This document shows positions 41,926 through 51,570 of a stretch of 64,000 nt of DNA, piece by piece. Positions within the stretch are counted from its first letter, which is position 1, and the number at the start of each line of letters is the position of its first letter. The stretch comes from Halobellus sp. LT62 (lineage in GTDB: Archaea; Halobacteriota; Halobacteria; Halobacteriales; Haloferacaceae), in the NCBI RefSeq assembly GCF_037031285.1, contig NZ_JAYEZO010000001.1, forward strand, positions 558,001 to 622,000. Reading direction: 5' to 3'. Under the pieces are notes generated by a model. The model saw only the letters and a program-made list of their open reading frames with translations. It was not told the origin of the DNA and searched no databases. The translations under genes and the position numbers were made by a program.

Positions 41926-43754
41926 TGGCGGGTGCGGCCCGAGTCCGCCGAGCGATTCGCCTCCAGCGGATCGCTCGAACGCTCGCCGAGTGGTACCCGG
42001 GCGACGTCGAGCCGACCGACGACCTCCACCGCTCGCTGGCGTTCCTCGGCAGCGACCTCCGCGCCGACACCGTCGTTCGCGCCGGGTACGTCGCCGCCGT
42101 CCCCGTCGCCGTGCTCGCGCTCTGCGCGCTCGTCGCGTTGCTCCCAGTGCTCCCGGTCGCGGCGTCGGTGCCCGCGGCGGCGGGAATCGGCCTCGGAGCG
42201 ACGCACGTCGTCCATCGACTGCCGGTCGCGGCGGCAACGCTCCGCCGGGCCCGCGCGCTCGGCGATGCGCCCAGTCTCGTCGCGCGCGCGGCACTCCGGC
42301 TTCGACTCGACTCGACGCCCGAGCGGGCCGCGATATTCGCCGCGCGGACGGGCACGGGACCGCTCGCTCGCAGCCTCGCGGCGCACGCCGAACGGACGCG
42401 ATCGGGGCCGTCGGCCGGCCTCGACGCCTTCGCCGCGGAGTGGCGCTCGTGGTTCCCGGCGCTCGAACGGTCGATCGCGCTGCTCTCGGCCGCGGTGGAG
42501 GCACCGCCGGACGAGCGCGAACAGGCGCTCGAACGGGCCTTAGAGACGGTCCTCGACGGCGCGCGAACGGAGATGGCCGAGTTCGCCGGCGACGTCCGCG
42601 GCCCGGCCAGCGGGATCTACGCCTTCGGCGTCCTGCTCCCGCTCGCGCTGGTCGGCGTGCTGCCCGCCGCCCGCGCCGGTGGCGTGACGATTCCCGCCTC
42701 GGTCTTCGTCGTCCTCTACGACGTCCTGCTTCCGGTCGGACTCGTCGGCGCGGGCGCGTGGCTACTCCTCCGACGCCCGATCGCGATCGCGCCGCCGCGC
42801 GTGACTGCGGCGCACCCGGACGTGCCCTCGGAACCGACGCGCGGCGTCGTCGCGGGCGTTCTCGGCGTCGCATTCGGATTCGTCTGCGGCTCGGCCGTCG
42901 CTTCGTGGGCCGCGCCCGTCGCTGCCGTGGGAACCGGGGTCGGCGCGGCGCTCGTCGTTCACTACCGACCGATGGCCGCGGTCCGTCGTGACGTCAGCGC
43001 TGTCGAGGCCGGACTGGCAGACGCGACGGCGGTCGTCGGTCGGCGGGTCGGTGCCGGCGAGGCGGTCGAGACGGCGATCGAGTCGGCCGCGGGGGCGACG
43101 ACCGGGCGGACGAGCGACCTCTTCGAGGCGGCTTCCGGCGTGCAACGTCGGCTGCGAGTCGGCGTCAGAGCGGCGTTTCTGGGCGAACACGGCGCGCTGC
43201 GCGATATCCCGAGCCGACGCGCGCGAGCGACGGCGTCGCTCCTCGCGGTCGCCGCGGCGGAGGGTCGGCCCGCCGGCGGAACGCTCGTCCGACTGGCCGA
43301 TCACCTCACCGAGCTCCGTCGCGTCGAGGAGGAGGCGCGACGAGAGCTCGCGGCGATCACCGGAACGCTGGGTCACACCGCGGCGCTGTTCGCCCCGCTC
43401 GTCGGCGGCGCGACCGTGGCGATGGCGACGCAGATGGCGGCGTCGGAGGCGACAACGGGATCGAGCGCGTCGACAGCGGGTGCGAGTGCATCGACCGCAG
43501 GTGCATCGACGACGGGAGCGACGACATCGCTCGCCGCGACGGGTGTGCCGGGCGTCGCCACGCTCGATCCGTCGACGCTCGGTGCGGCCGTCGGCGTCTA
43601 CGTGCTCGCGCTCGCGGCGGTCCTCACCGTCGTCGCGACCGGGCTCGACCGCGGCCTCGACCGCTCGCTCGTGGGGTATCGAACCGGCCTCGCGCTGCTC
43701 GCTGCGACCGCGACCTATCTCGTCGCGTATCAGGGTGCGGCGATGCTGTTCTGA
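41925..43754 (+). CDS. type II secretion system F/TadC-like platform protein
   Basis: The 609-residue membrane protein is the inner platform that works with the ATPase. It has about eight to nine hydrophobic segments and two T2SSF-like domains (RTEMAEFAGDVRGPASGIYAFGVLLPLA; TLGHTAALFAPLVGGATVAMAT). Residues about 507-532 are a tandem Ser/Ala/Gly/Thr-rich repeat (STAGASASTAGASTTGA). It follows the ATPase gene directly (TGATG overlap), so translation is coupled. Confidence 0.9.
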   Translation: MAGAARVRRAIRLQRIARTLAEWYPGDVEPTDDLHRSLAFLGSDLRADTVVRAGYVAAVPVAVLALCALVALLPVLPVAASVPAAAGIGLGATHVVHRLPVAAATLRRARALGDAPSLVARAALRLRLDSTPERAAIFAARTGTGPLARSLAAHAERTRSGPSAGLDAFAAEWRSWFPALERSIALLSAAVEAPPDEREQALERALETVLDGARTEMAEFAGDVRGPASGIYAFGVLLPLALVGVLPAARAGGVTIPASVFVVLYDVLLPVGLVGAGAWLLLRRPIAIAPPRVTAAHPDVPSEPTRGVVAGVLGVAFGFVCGSAVASWAAPVAAVGTGVGAALVVHYRPMAAVRRDVSAVEAGLADATAVVGRRVGAGEAVETAIESAAGATTGRTSDLFEAASGVQRRLRVGVRAAFLGEHGALRDIPSRRARATASLLAVAAAEGRPAGGTLVRLADHLTELRRVEEEARRELAAITGTLGHTAALFAPLVGGATVAMATQMAASEATTGSSASTAGASASTAGASTTGATTSLAATGVPGVATLDPSTLGAAVGVYVLALAAVLTVVATGLDRGLDRSLVGYRTGLALLAATATYLVAYQGAAMLF

Positions 43755-43798
43755 GGCGGTCAGAAAACCGTTTCCGATCCCGCGAACCCAGCCGAGCG

Positions 43799-43806
43799 TT
43801 TATATA
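43799..43806 (+). promoter_or_regulatory. TATA box, second pilus-cluster promoter
   Basis: tttatata lies 23-30 bases before the ATG at 43829. It stands 44 bases after the stop of the platform gene and is part of the duplicated 34-base block. Confidence 0.75.
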
Positions 43807-43828
43807 CGGAGACGCGGCCAACGGCGCT

Positions 43829-44308
43829 ATGTTCGACCTGACGCTGGACGCGTGGTACGGCTGGATCGGCCTGTCGCTGGCGGGAGTCGCGCTCGTGGGC
43901 GCGGCGACCGGACTCCCGACGGCTCCGCCGCCGGACGCGGGCGCGGTCGGCGCGACGGTGGACCGCGTCGCCGCCGCCGAGTACGCCGCCACCGGCGAAC
44001 ACCCGCTCGACGCCGACGAGATCCGACTCCGCACGCGCCGGATCGGCCTCAGGTCCGACGGCGGAACGGCGCACGCGACGCTTTCGTTCGGTCCGGTCAC
44101 GCCCGTTCCGGCCGACGAGTCGCCGCTGCGCGACGTCCTCTACGGGACGCCGCCAGAGCGGGCCTTCGACTCGCCGGAGGCGTTCAGACAGGCGGTCGTC
44201 GAGGCCCGCGCCGACGCGGGCGACGCCCCGTGGCGACCCGTCGATCGCACGCTGATCGTCCGCCGACTGTCTTGGGAGGGAGTGGATGTCGTCCTCGTCG
44301 ACGCGTGA
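43829..44308 (+). CDS. pilus-cluster protein with N-terminal membrane segment (DUF7283-like)
   Basis: The 159-residue protein has a hydrophobic segment at about 10-30 followed by a polar soluble part (LPTAPPPDAGAVGATVDRVAAAEYAATGEHPLD). I recall such genes as DUF7283. The next gene overlaps its end by 23 bases. It may be a minor pilin-like or assembly protein. Confidence 0.7.
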   Translation: MFDLTLDAWYGWIGLSLAGVALVGAATGLPTAPPPDAGAVGATVDRVAAAEYAATGEHPLDADEIRLRTRRIGLRSDGGTAHATLSFGPVTPVPADESPLRDVLYGTPPERAFDSPEAFRQAVVEARADAGDAPWRPVDRTLIVRRLSWEGVDVVLVDA

Positions 44309-44786
44309 GAGCGCCGCCCGCGGGCCGCGAGCGCTGTCTCCCGGCGCGTCGCGGGCGCAAACGACGCCGCTCGTCGCCCTGATCGCGCTGTTCGCGGTCT
44401 GCACCGGTCTCTCGCTGTACGCGACGACGCTGGGCGCGGTGACGCCGGACGAGACGGCCAACGCGCTCGCCGAACCGACGCTCGAACGGGTCTACGACGA
44501 CGTGAGCGAGGGCGGCGTCGTCTCACCGGTCGGGCTCCCGCGCGACGGCCCGGCCACGCCCGACGGGTACCTCGTCGCCGTCGTGGTGACGACCCCGAAA
44601 GGGACGTGGACCAACGGTCGTCGACCGCCCGAAGCCGCCGGACGAGTGGCGACCGTCGGTTCTGCCGGCGTCGATTCTGCCGGCACCGATACCGACGGCG
44701 TCGATTCCGCCGAGCGACCAGTGTCCGTCGCGACGGTCGACGGCGATGTCGTCTGGGGGACGCTCCGCGTCTGGGTGTGGCGATGA
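44286..44786 (+). CDS. pilin-like protein with class III-type signal (DUF7285-like)
   Basis: The 166-residue protein has SRAQTTPLVALIALFAVCTGLSLY near residue 22, which resembles a pilin/prepilin N-terminal helix with a PibD-like cleavage site after RA (inference). The remainder is a small exported domain with a V-D-S-A-G-rich linker. The start overlaps the previous gene by 23 bases. Confidence 0.65.
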   Translation: MSSSSTRESAARGPRALSPGASRAQTTPLVALIALFAVCTGLSLYATTLGAVTPDETANALAEPTLERVYDDVSEGGVVSPVGLPRDGPATPDGYLVAVVVTTPKGTWTNGRRPPEAAGRVATVGSAGVDSAGTDTDGVDSAERPVSVATVDGDVVWGTLRVWVWR

Positions 44787-44814
44787 TCCGAGCGCTTCGC
44801 GGGGGTGCGCGGCG

Positions 44815-45765
44815 ATGAACGCCGCCATCGATGCCGTCGTCTGTCTGTTGCTCGTTTCGGCGGCCGTCGTCGGCCTCGTCACCGTCGAGCAGTCGCCGCC
44901 GCCGCCGCCCGGCCGCGCCGACGCCGTGGCGGACACGCTCGCGACGACGACCGCGCAAGTCGACTACTCGCTCGCCCCCGGCGTGCGCGAGGTCGCCGCG
45001 AGTGAGGAGGGTCCAGACGTGTCGGACGTCCCGCTCGACTCGCCCGAACTCGATCGCACGGCGCACGGCAGCCTCGCCGAGTTGCTCGCGCGGGCGACGA
45101 CGTCGACGAGCGGCGTCGATTTCGTGTCGACCGCGAGCGCGGGGAGGAACGCGACGCCGGCCCCTGCGTCGGAGATTCCGCCGCTCACCCGAACGCGGGC
45201 GACGTTCCGGCGCGGCGTCGCCGACGCGGTCCGCGCGCGGACCGGCGCGACGGTTCGGGTCGACGCCACGTGGCGACCGTACCCCGGCGCGCCCGTCGGC
45301 GGGGCGGTCGGCGTCGGGACGAAGCCGCCGCGCGACGGCGTCCACGCGGCGACACTCGTCGTCCCGACCGGCGTCGAGCCGATCCCCCGATCGGCGACGT
45401 GGGACTTCGAGTCCCTCGGAGACGCGGTCGCCGAGCGGACTGTCGCGGTGCTGGTGCCCGCCGGCCCCGCGAAGACGACGCTCCGCGGGAACGACCCGTC
45501 CGCCGCGTTGCTCCGGCACCGCTACGCGCGCCTCGAAACGGAGATAGACGGAGCGGATTCAGCGGAGAACGCGTCGCTCGCGGAACCGCTCGCGACCGAG
45601 GACACCGCGGCGGCGAACGAACGGCTCGCGGCCGCGATCGCCCCGCGGGTTACTGCGGATCTGCGCGCCCGCTACGATTCGCCGGTCGCCGCGGCCGACG
45701 CGGTGTCCGTCTCGTCGGTCCGGATCGTCGTGCGGACGTGGTCGGCCTCCGCGGAGGTCCGCTGA
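44815..45765 (+). CDS. exported pilus-cluster protein (DUF7284-like)
   Basis: The 316-residue protein starts with a hydrophobic segment (AAIDAVVCLLLVSAAVVGLV) and continues with an exported domain rich in Ala, Thr and acidic residues. The stop overlaps the next ATG by one base. No known domain is recognised. The conserved cluster context suggests a structural or minor pilin role. Confidence 0.7.
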   Translation: MNAAIDAVVCLLLVSAAVVGLVTVEQSPPPPPGRADAVADTLATTTAQVDYSLAPGVREVAASEEGPDVSDVPLDSPELDRTAHGSLAELLARATTSTSGVDFVSTASAGRNATPAPASEIPPLTRTRATFRRGVADAVRARTGATVRVDATWRPYPGAPVGGAVGVGTKPPRDGVHAATLVVPTGVEPIPRSATWDFESLGDAVAERTVAVLVPAGPAKTTLRGNDPSAALLRHRYARLETEIDGADSAENASLAEPLATEDTAAANERLAAAIAPRVTADLRARYDSPVAAADAVSVSSVRIVVRTWSASAEVR

Positions 45766-48700
45766 TGCGGCTCGCCGAGGACGACCGCGGTCGCGTTCCC
45801 TTCGCGCTGCTCGGCGTGTTGCTACTCGTCGCGAGCTCGGCGTTCGCGGCGTCGCTCGCGACGCCCGGCCCCGCGCCGGTCGATCGGTCCGCGGACGTCG
45901 CAGCCGACCGCGTGGACGCGGAAGCGACTGCCGCGCTCAGGATCGCCGTGCGGAACGCGGCGCAGGCCGCAGCGCGCGAGCCGGTCACGGTCGCCGCCGA
46001 CACCGACGTCGGGTCCGCACTCGACGGACCGGAGACGTTCCGGAAGTATCTCCGGCTTCGGATCTTCCTCGCCGTTCGCGACGCGATGGATCCGGTCGAA
46101 CACCGCCGCGGCGGCAGCGCCGCCCGCGCGTCGTTCGGCGAGTCGGTTGAATCGGCAGACGCGGCGATCGAGCGCGTCTCGATCGCGGGCGTCGACAGCG
46201 GGACCGAGCTCCGAGTGACGGTTCGCGGACTGAAGCTGACAGTCGAGGCGGACGGCCGCGTCGTCGACACCCGTCGCGTGGATCGCACGGTCACCGCGGG
46301 CGTTCCGGTCTTGGCGCTCCACGACCGGACGGGCGAGTTTCAGGAGCGCCTCGACGCCGGCCCGCTCGAGGGACCGGGGCTCGCTCGCCGCACGACGGTC
46401 GGCGTCACCGCGATGGCACAGGCCCGCGGGCTGGGGCAGTACGGCGGCCTGCCGATCTCGAACGTCGTCGCCAACCGCCACGTCGCGCTCTCGACGAACG
46501 CCGGACTGCTCGACGCCCAGCGCGCCGCGTTCGGCCGGAGCGACCCCGACGCGGCCGCCGGCGTTCGCGCGGCGACGCTGCAGACGGGTGCGGCAGACAT
46601 CTCTGAGATCTCCCCGAACTCACGCGTCGCGTCCGCGGCCACGGGCCAACTTCCCGATCCGAACGACGCCGAGCGGGTGAGCGCGCGCGACGAGTCGGGC
46701 GCACTCCCGGCCACCCGAACCGTCTCCGTCGGCGTCAACGGAACGGCCGACGAGGCGTTCTTGGAGCTGCTTCGAGGGACAAACGGCGCGTCGAGTCTCG
46801 ATTCGATCCTGCGCGACGGCTACCGAGCGGGAGCCTCGGTGAGCGCCAGCACTCGGACAATCAGCAACGAGCGACGTCCGCGTCCGCGCTCGCCCGGTGA
46901 AAACTGGACGCTCGTTCGGTCGGACACGTCGAAATCTGTCGACGTCAGCGGCGACGGTAGCGCCCGATCCGGTTCGCGGATCGGCCTCGGCGAGCGTCGG
47001 CTCTACGCGGCCACCCGGCGCGTCACCGAACGCTGGCGGGTCGAGCGGACGTGGGCCAAGGTCAACGAGACGCCGCGGACGACGTCGGCGTCGTGGGAGC
47101 ACGTCCACCGCGTTCGGGTGACCGGCGAAGCTCGAATCCGCGGGAGCGCGGCACCGACTCGCTCGGTCCGACCGCTGTTCGAGTCCGGCGGCGCGCTCGA
47201 CGGGCCGAACCTGCGCGAGGGACGTGCGGCGACTGCCGCCCTCGTTTCGGATCTCGGCGGCCCCGACGAGATCGCCCGCAGTGCCGTCACCGGCGGCCGG
47301 ACTCGCGCGTCGCGGTCACTCACCGGCGACCGTCCCGCCAACCTCGAATCGTGGGTCTACGCCGACGTGGCCGACCTCCGAGACCGGGTCCGCGATCTCT
47401 CCGTCGAGGTGGACGCCAGCGACGCCGGAACCGGGCAGTCGAACGGAGCCGCGAGGCTCGCCGCGCTCGTGCGCGACCGCCGCGCGGAACTCGTCGACGC
47501 CCCGGACGAGTACGACGGCGTCGCCGACCGGACCCGCGTGGCCGCCCGCGAAGTGTACCTCGATCAGGTACTAGCCGGACTCGACGAGCGCGCCGGCGAC
47601 ACCCGATCGCAGAACGCCGGAATCGCACGCGCGCTGAACGCGAAGGGGCTGGCCGCCGATCGGGTGAGCGAACTCGCCGCGCTCACCCCCGACCCGCCCG
47701 CCCCGCGAACGGACGTCGGCAGCGACGGGGGCGCTCGCGGCGAGGCGGTCCTCGTGCCCGACGGCGACCCGGCCTACCTCGCGCCGGATCCGGTCGAGGG
47801 GACGCTCGTCGACGGCGTCGCCGACGACGAGCAGTACGTCGGGCTCGCGGTCAGGAACGTCAACGTGTTCAGCGTCCCCTACGGCGACGCCGCCGACATC
47901 GTCACGCGGACGCTGTTCGGCGATCCCGGGCGCGTGTCGCTGCACACGGCCGGACAGGCGCTCCTCGCGGCGGAGGAGACCCTGCAATCGCACCCGGACC
48001 CGACGCTCCGACACCGCCGGGACGTCCTCGAATCGAAGGTCGAGGGGTCGATGACGGACGTTCGAGCGACGGCGACGCGGACGCTCGCGAGAGAGACATC
48101 GCTGACGCGCGCGGAACGAGAGCGCGTGACTCGACGCTCGTTCGCCCGCTTCGACGGCCCCGGCGAGCGTGCTGTCGCGGCCACGGACGGCTCGCTGGCC
48201 CGCGAGCTGGCGTCGGTCGCGAGCGCGACGGATACGAGCGCACGCGGTGATTCCCCCGCGATCGCCGAGGACCGCGTCCGGACCGCGCTGCGAGTCGACC
48301 TCCGGCGCGTCGCCACGTCAGAGCGGGTTCGCGTTCCCGAGTCAGCCGTCGACGACGCCGTCTCCTCGGTGCGCGCGGAGATCGAGCGAGAGGCGAACGA
48401 CGCCGCCGAGCGCGCGACGGAACGGGCGATCACCCGTGCGACGAACGACACCGTCGGCGGCATTCCGGCCGGACTGCCGATTTCGCCGACGCTCAGTCCG
48501 TGGGTCGCTACGGCGAACCTCTGGATCGTCGAGTCCCGCGGCGCGTACGGCCGCTTCGCCGTCGGCGTCGACGGCGAGGAGACCACCTACGTCCGCGACG
48601 GCTCCACCGTCTCCCTCGACGTCGACGACGACGGCGGGAGGGAGACGCTGGGTCGGAGTGAACGAGTCGACTTCCGGATCAAAACGGTCGCGCTCGCCGT

Positions 48701-48836
48701 CGTCCCGCCCGGAAAACTCGGCGTCGGCGACACCGACGGGAATACGGACGAGCGGTCGGTCGCGTGGAGCGATCCGTCGCCCGGACCGCGATGTATCACG
48801 TCGACCGGGCAGTGCCCGCGGGAAAATTCGGAATAA
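45765..48836 (+). CDS. 1023-aa surface/exported protein of the pilus cluster (DUF7286-like)
   Basis: The 1023-residue protein begins with a signal-like hydrophobic segment (RVPFALLGVLLLVASSAFAASLA), then a long chain of helices and beta segments. Residues about 520-760 and 800-950 are helix-rich and charged (RAERERVTRRSFARF; VRAEIEREANDAAERATERA). A final segment is VALAVVPPGKLGVGDTDGN. It is probably the outward-facing component of the system. The ATG start is set by the 1-base overlap with the preceding stop. Confidence 0.8.
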   Translation: MRLAEDDRGRVPFALLGVLLLVASSAFAASLATPGPAPVDRSADVAADRVDAEATAALRIAVRNAAQAAAREPVTVAADTDVGSALDGPETFRKYLRLRIFLAVRDAMDPVEHRRGGSAARASFGESVESADAAIERVSIAGVDSGTELRVTVRGLKLTVEADGRVVDTRRVDRTVTAGVPVLALHDRTGEFQERLDAGPLEGPGLARRTTVGVTAMAQARGLGQYGGLPISNVVANRHVALSTNAGLLDAQRAAFGRSDPDAAAGVRAATLQTGAADISEISPNSRVASAATGQLPDPNDAERVSARDESGALPATRTVSVGVNGTADEAFLELLRGTNGASSLDSILRDGYRAGASVSASTRTISNERRPRPRSPGENWTLVRSDTSKSVDVSGDGSARSGSRIGLGERRLYAATRRVTERWRVERTWAKVNETPRTTSASWEHVHRVRVTGEARIRGSAAPTRSVRPLFESGGALDGPNLREGRAATAALVSDLGGPDEIARSAVTGGRTRASRSLTGDRPANLESWVYADVADLRDRVRDLSVEVDASDAGTGQSNGAARLAALVRDRRAELVDAPDEYDGVADRTRVAAREVYLDQVLAGLDERAGDTRSQNAGIARALNAKGLAADRVSELAALTPDPPAPRTDVGSDGGARGEAVLVPDGDPAYLAPDPVEGTLVDGVADDEQYVGLAVRNVNVFSVPYGDAADIVTRTLFGDPGRVSLHTAGQALLAAEETLQSHPDPTLRHRRDVLESKVEGSMTDVRATATRTLARETSLTRAERERVTRRSFARFDGPGERAVAATDGSLARELASVASATDTSARGDSPAIAEDRVRTALRVDLRRVATSERVRVPESAVDDAVSSVRAEIEREANDAAERATERAITRATNDTVGGIPAGLPISPTLSPWVATANLWIVESRGAYGRFAVGVDGEETTYVRDGSTVSLDVDDDGGRETLGRSERVDFRIKTVALAVVPPGKLGVGDTDGNTDERSVAWSDPSPGPRCITSTGQCPRENSE

Positions 48837-48887
48837 GACGACGGGAGAACGAAGGAGCTGGAGCGCGGACAGAACGCGAAGACCGCG

Positions 48888-50102
48888 TTACCGAAGCCGT
48901 TCGTCGATCAGCGATTCGAGGTCCTCGCGGAACTCGTCGACTTCGATCTCGTCGAGGACGGGCACGAAGAAGCCCTCGACGAGCATATTGCGCGCCTTCT
49001 CGGGCTGGATCGCTCGCGAGGTCATGTAGAACAGGTCCTCTTGGTCGACCTGTCCGACCGTCGCCGAGTGCGACGCCTCGGTGTCGTGGTTGTGGATGAT
49101 CAGCTTCGGAGACGCGTCGGCCTCACTCTCGTCGGAGAGCATCAGCGTGTTCTCGCGCTGGTACGAGGAGGTGTTCCACGCGTCGCGGCCGACGTCTTGG
49201 ACGCCCTCGTACACCGAGCGAGCGGCGTCGTCGAGGACGCCGCGGGTGACGAGGTCGGCGGTCGTGTTCTCCGCTTGGTGCCAGACGCGGGCGTTGACGT
49301 CGAAGTGCTGCTCCTCGTGGCCGAAGAACGCGCCGACGATCTTCGTCTCCGCGGAGTCGCCGTTGAGTTCGGACTCGACGTCCGAACGGGTGAGCCGGGA
49401 GCCGAGGTTGCCCTCGATCCAGTTGACCGTGGCGTAGGTGTCGACATCGGCGCGCTTGAGCGTGTAGTTGTAGGTATCCTCGTCGAGATTCTGCAGCGAG
49501 CCGTACTGAACGTAGGAGTTCTCGCCCGCCGCAATTTCGACGAGGTTCGAGAAGTACCGCGCGTCGGCGTCGACGCCTGCGTCGGACTCGATGCTCTCGA
49601 GGATCGTCACCGACGACGACTCCTCGGTGATGACGAGCGTGTGACTGAACAGCGAGCGGGAGTTCATCTCCGCGCGGATCGTCACGTCCTCGGCGTCGAC
49701 GCCCTCGGGGACGTAGACGACGGTCCCGGTCGTGAAGAGCGCGGCCGACAGCGCCGTGAGGTAGTTCTCTCGGGGCTCGATCGTCGAGCCGAACGCGGAC
49801 TCGACGAGGTCCGGGTGGGAATCGAGCGCCTCGGTGAACGTGAGCACCTCGACGCCCTCGTCGGCCGTCCGCTCGGTCTCGTCGGCTTGGTCGAGCGGGT
49901 CGACGAGCGACTCGAAATCGAGCGCTTCGAGGTTCGTCCAGCGGCGGCCGGGCGTCTGGATGACGTCCGGCAGGTCGAGGGTGTCGAGCGCGGAAAGGGC
50001 GTCGAGCCGCGACTCAAGCAGCCACTCGGGCTCGTCGCGGCGCTCGGAGATCTCACGAACCGTCTCTTCGGAGAGGTTCGCGGGGAGTTGTGCGCTGCTC
50101 AT
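48888..50102 (-). CDS. sufD: Fe-S cluster assembly protein SufD
   Basis: The 404-residue protein is the scaffold partner of SufB. The SufBD beta-helix core fits (GVDAEDVTIRAEMNSRSLFSH; YVQYGSLQNLDEDTYNYTLKRADVDTYATVNWIEGNLGSRLTRSDVE; HNHDTEASHSATVGQVDQEDLFYMTSRAI). It lacks the extra cysteine- and histidine-rich part of SufB. It lies 1 base downstream of sufB on the same strand. Confidence 0.95.
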   Translation of the reverse strand: MSSAQLPANLSEETVREISERRDEPEWLLESRLDALSALDTLDLPDVIQTPGRRWTNLEALDFESLVDPLDQADETERTADEGVEVLTFTEALDSHPDLVESAFGSTIEPRENYLTALSAALFTTGTVVYVPEGVDAEDVTIRAEMNSRSLFSHTLVITEESSSVTILESIESDAGVDADARYFSNLVEIAAGENSYVQYGSLQNLDEDTYNYTLKRADVDTYATVNWIEGNLGSRLTRSDVESELNGDSAETKIVGAFFGHEEQHFDVNARVWHQAENTTADLVTRGVLDDAARSVYEGVQDVGRDAWNTSSYQRENTLMLSDESEADASPKLIIHNHDTEASHSATVGQVDQEDLFYMTSRAIQPEKARNMLVEGFFVPVLDEIEVDEFREDLESLIDERLR

Positions 50103-50103
50103 G

Positions 50104-51534
50104 TTATCCGAGGCTGCCCTCCATTTCGAGCTCGACGAGGCGGTTCAGCTCGACCGCGTACTCGATCGGGAGCTCTTCGGTGATCGGCTCGATGAAGCCC
50201 GAGACGATCATCTGCTTTGCGTCGTCGTCGTCGAGACCGCGCGACTGGAGGTAGAAGATGTCCTCGTCGCCGATCTTTCCCACGGTCGCCTCGTGGGCGA
50301 CGTCGACCTTCGACTCGTTGATCTCCATATACGGCATCGTGTCCGACGTCGACTCGTTGTCGAACATCAGCGCGTCGCACTCGACCGCAGTCGAAGAGTT
50401 CTCCGCGCCATCGGCGATGTGGACGAGCCCTCTGTAGTTGGTGCGGCCGCCGTCCTTCGAGATCGACTTCGACTCGATCGTCGACTTTGTGTTCGGCGCG
50501 TTGTGGTAGACCTTCGCGCCGGTGTCGATGTTCTGGCCCTCGCCCGCGAAGGCGATGGTGATGTGGTTGTCGGACGCGCCCGGTCCCTTGAGCACGGAGG
50601 AGGGATACAGCATCGTCGCCTTCGAGCCCATCGAGCCGGAGATCCACTCCATCCGGCCGCCGGCCTCGACGAGGGCGCGCTTCGTGTTCAGGTTGTAGGT
50701 GTTCTTCGACCAGTTCTGGACGGTCGAGTACTGGACGTGGGCGTCCTCGCCCACGAAGACTTCGACGCCGCCGGAGTGGAGGTTGAACGCGGAGTACTTC
50801 GGGGCCGAACAGCCCTCGATGTAGTGGACCTCCGAGCCCTCTTCGGCGACGATGAGCGTGTGCTCGAACTGGCCCATCCCTTCCGAGTTCATCCGGAAGT
50901 ACGCCTGTACCGGCATCTCGACGGTGACGTCCTCGGGGACGTACACGAACGAGCCGCCGGACCAGACCGCGCCGTGCAGCGCGGCGAACTTGTTGTCTGA
51001 CGGGGGCACGCACTTCGTCATGAAGTGCTCTTTGACGATCTCTTCGTGCTCTCGGACGGCCTCGTCCATGTTGCAGAAGATGACGCCCTTCTCCTCCCAG
51101 CGTTCCTGCATGTTCTGGTAGACGACCTCCGATTCGTACTGCGCGCCGACGCCGGAGAGCGCGTTCTTTTCGGCCTCGGGAATGCCCAGTTTGTCGAAGG
51201 TGTCTTTGATCTCGTCGGGGAGTTCCGTCCAGTCGTCGACGCCCGCGCGGACGTCGACGTCGGGGCGGATGTACGGGACGATCTCCGCGACGTCGACTTC
51301 CGAGAGGTCCGGCTGGCCGGGCCAGTCGGTCGGCATCGGCATCTCTTGGAACTGCTTGAGCGCGCGGAGCCGACGGTTCAGCATCCACTCGGGCTCGCCT
51401 TTGTCCTCGGAGATGACCCGGACGGTCTCCTCCGTCAGGCCCTTCTCGGTCTCGAACGCCGAGGACTCCTCCTTCTTGAAGTCGAAGCGGGCCTCGGTGT
51501 CCGTGTCTTTGAGGTGGTCTTGTTCGGAGCTCAT
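50104..51534 (-). CDS. sufB: Fe-S cluster assembly protein SufB
   Basis: The 476-residue scaffold builds Fe-S clusters with SufD and the SufC ATPase. The standard SufB sections are present: GVDDWTELPDEIKDTFDKLGIP, GVIFCNMDEAVREHEEIVKEHF, CVPPSDNKFAALHGAVWSGGSFVYVP and HYIEGCSAPKYSAFNLHSGGVEVFV. The cysteines of CNM and EGCSAP are the usual candidate cluster ligands. It lies 36 bases after sufC on the same strand. Confidence 0.96.
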   Translation of the reverse strand: MSSEQDHLKDTDTEARFDFKKEESSAFETEKGLTEETVRVISEDKGEPEWMLNRRLRALKQFQEMPMPTDWPGQPDLSEVDVAEIVPYIRPDVDVRAGVDDWTELPDEIKDTFDKLGIPEAEKNALSGVGAQYESEVVYQNMQERWEEKGVIFCNMDEAVREHEEIVKEHFMTKCVPPSDNKFAALHGAVWSGGSFVYVPEDVTVEMPVQAYFRMNSEGMGQFEHTLIVAEEGSEVHYIEGCSAPKYSAFNLHSGGVEVFVGEDAHVQYSTVQNWSKNTYNLNTKRALVEAGGRMEWISGSMGSKATMLYPSSVLKGPGASDNHITIAFAGEGQNIDTGAKVYHNAPNTKSTIESKSISKDGGRTNYRGLVHIADGAENSSTAVECDALMFDNESTSDTMPYMEINESKVDVAHEATVGKIGDEDIFYLQSRGLDDDDAKQMIVSGFIEPITEELPIEYAVELNRLVELEMEGSLG

Positions 51535-51570
51535 GATTGTAGTTGTGTGTTCACTGTGTCTTTGTCCGTG

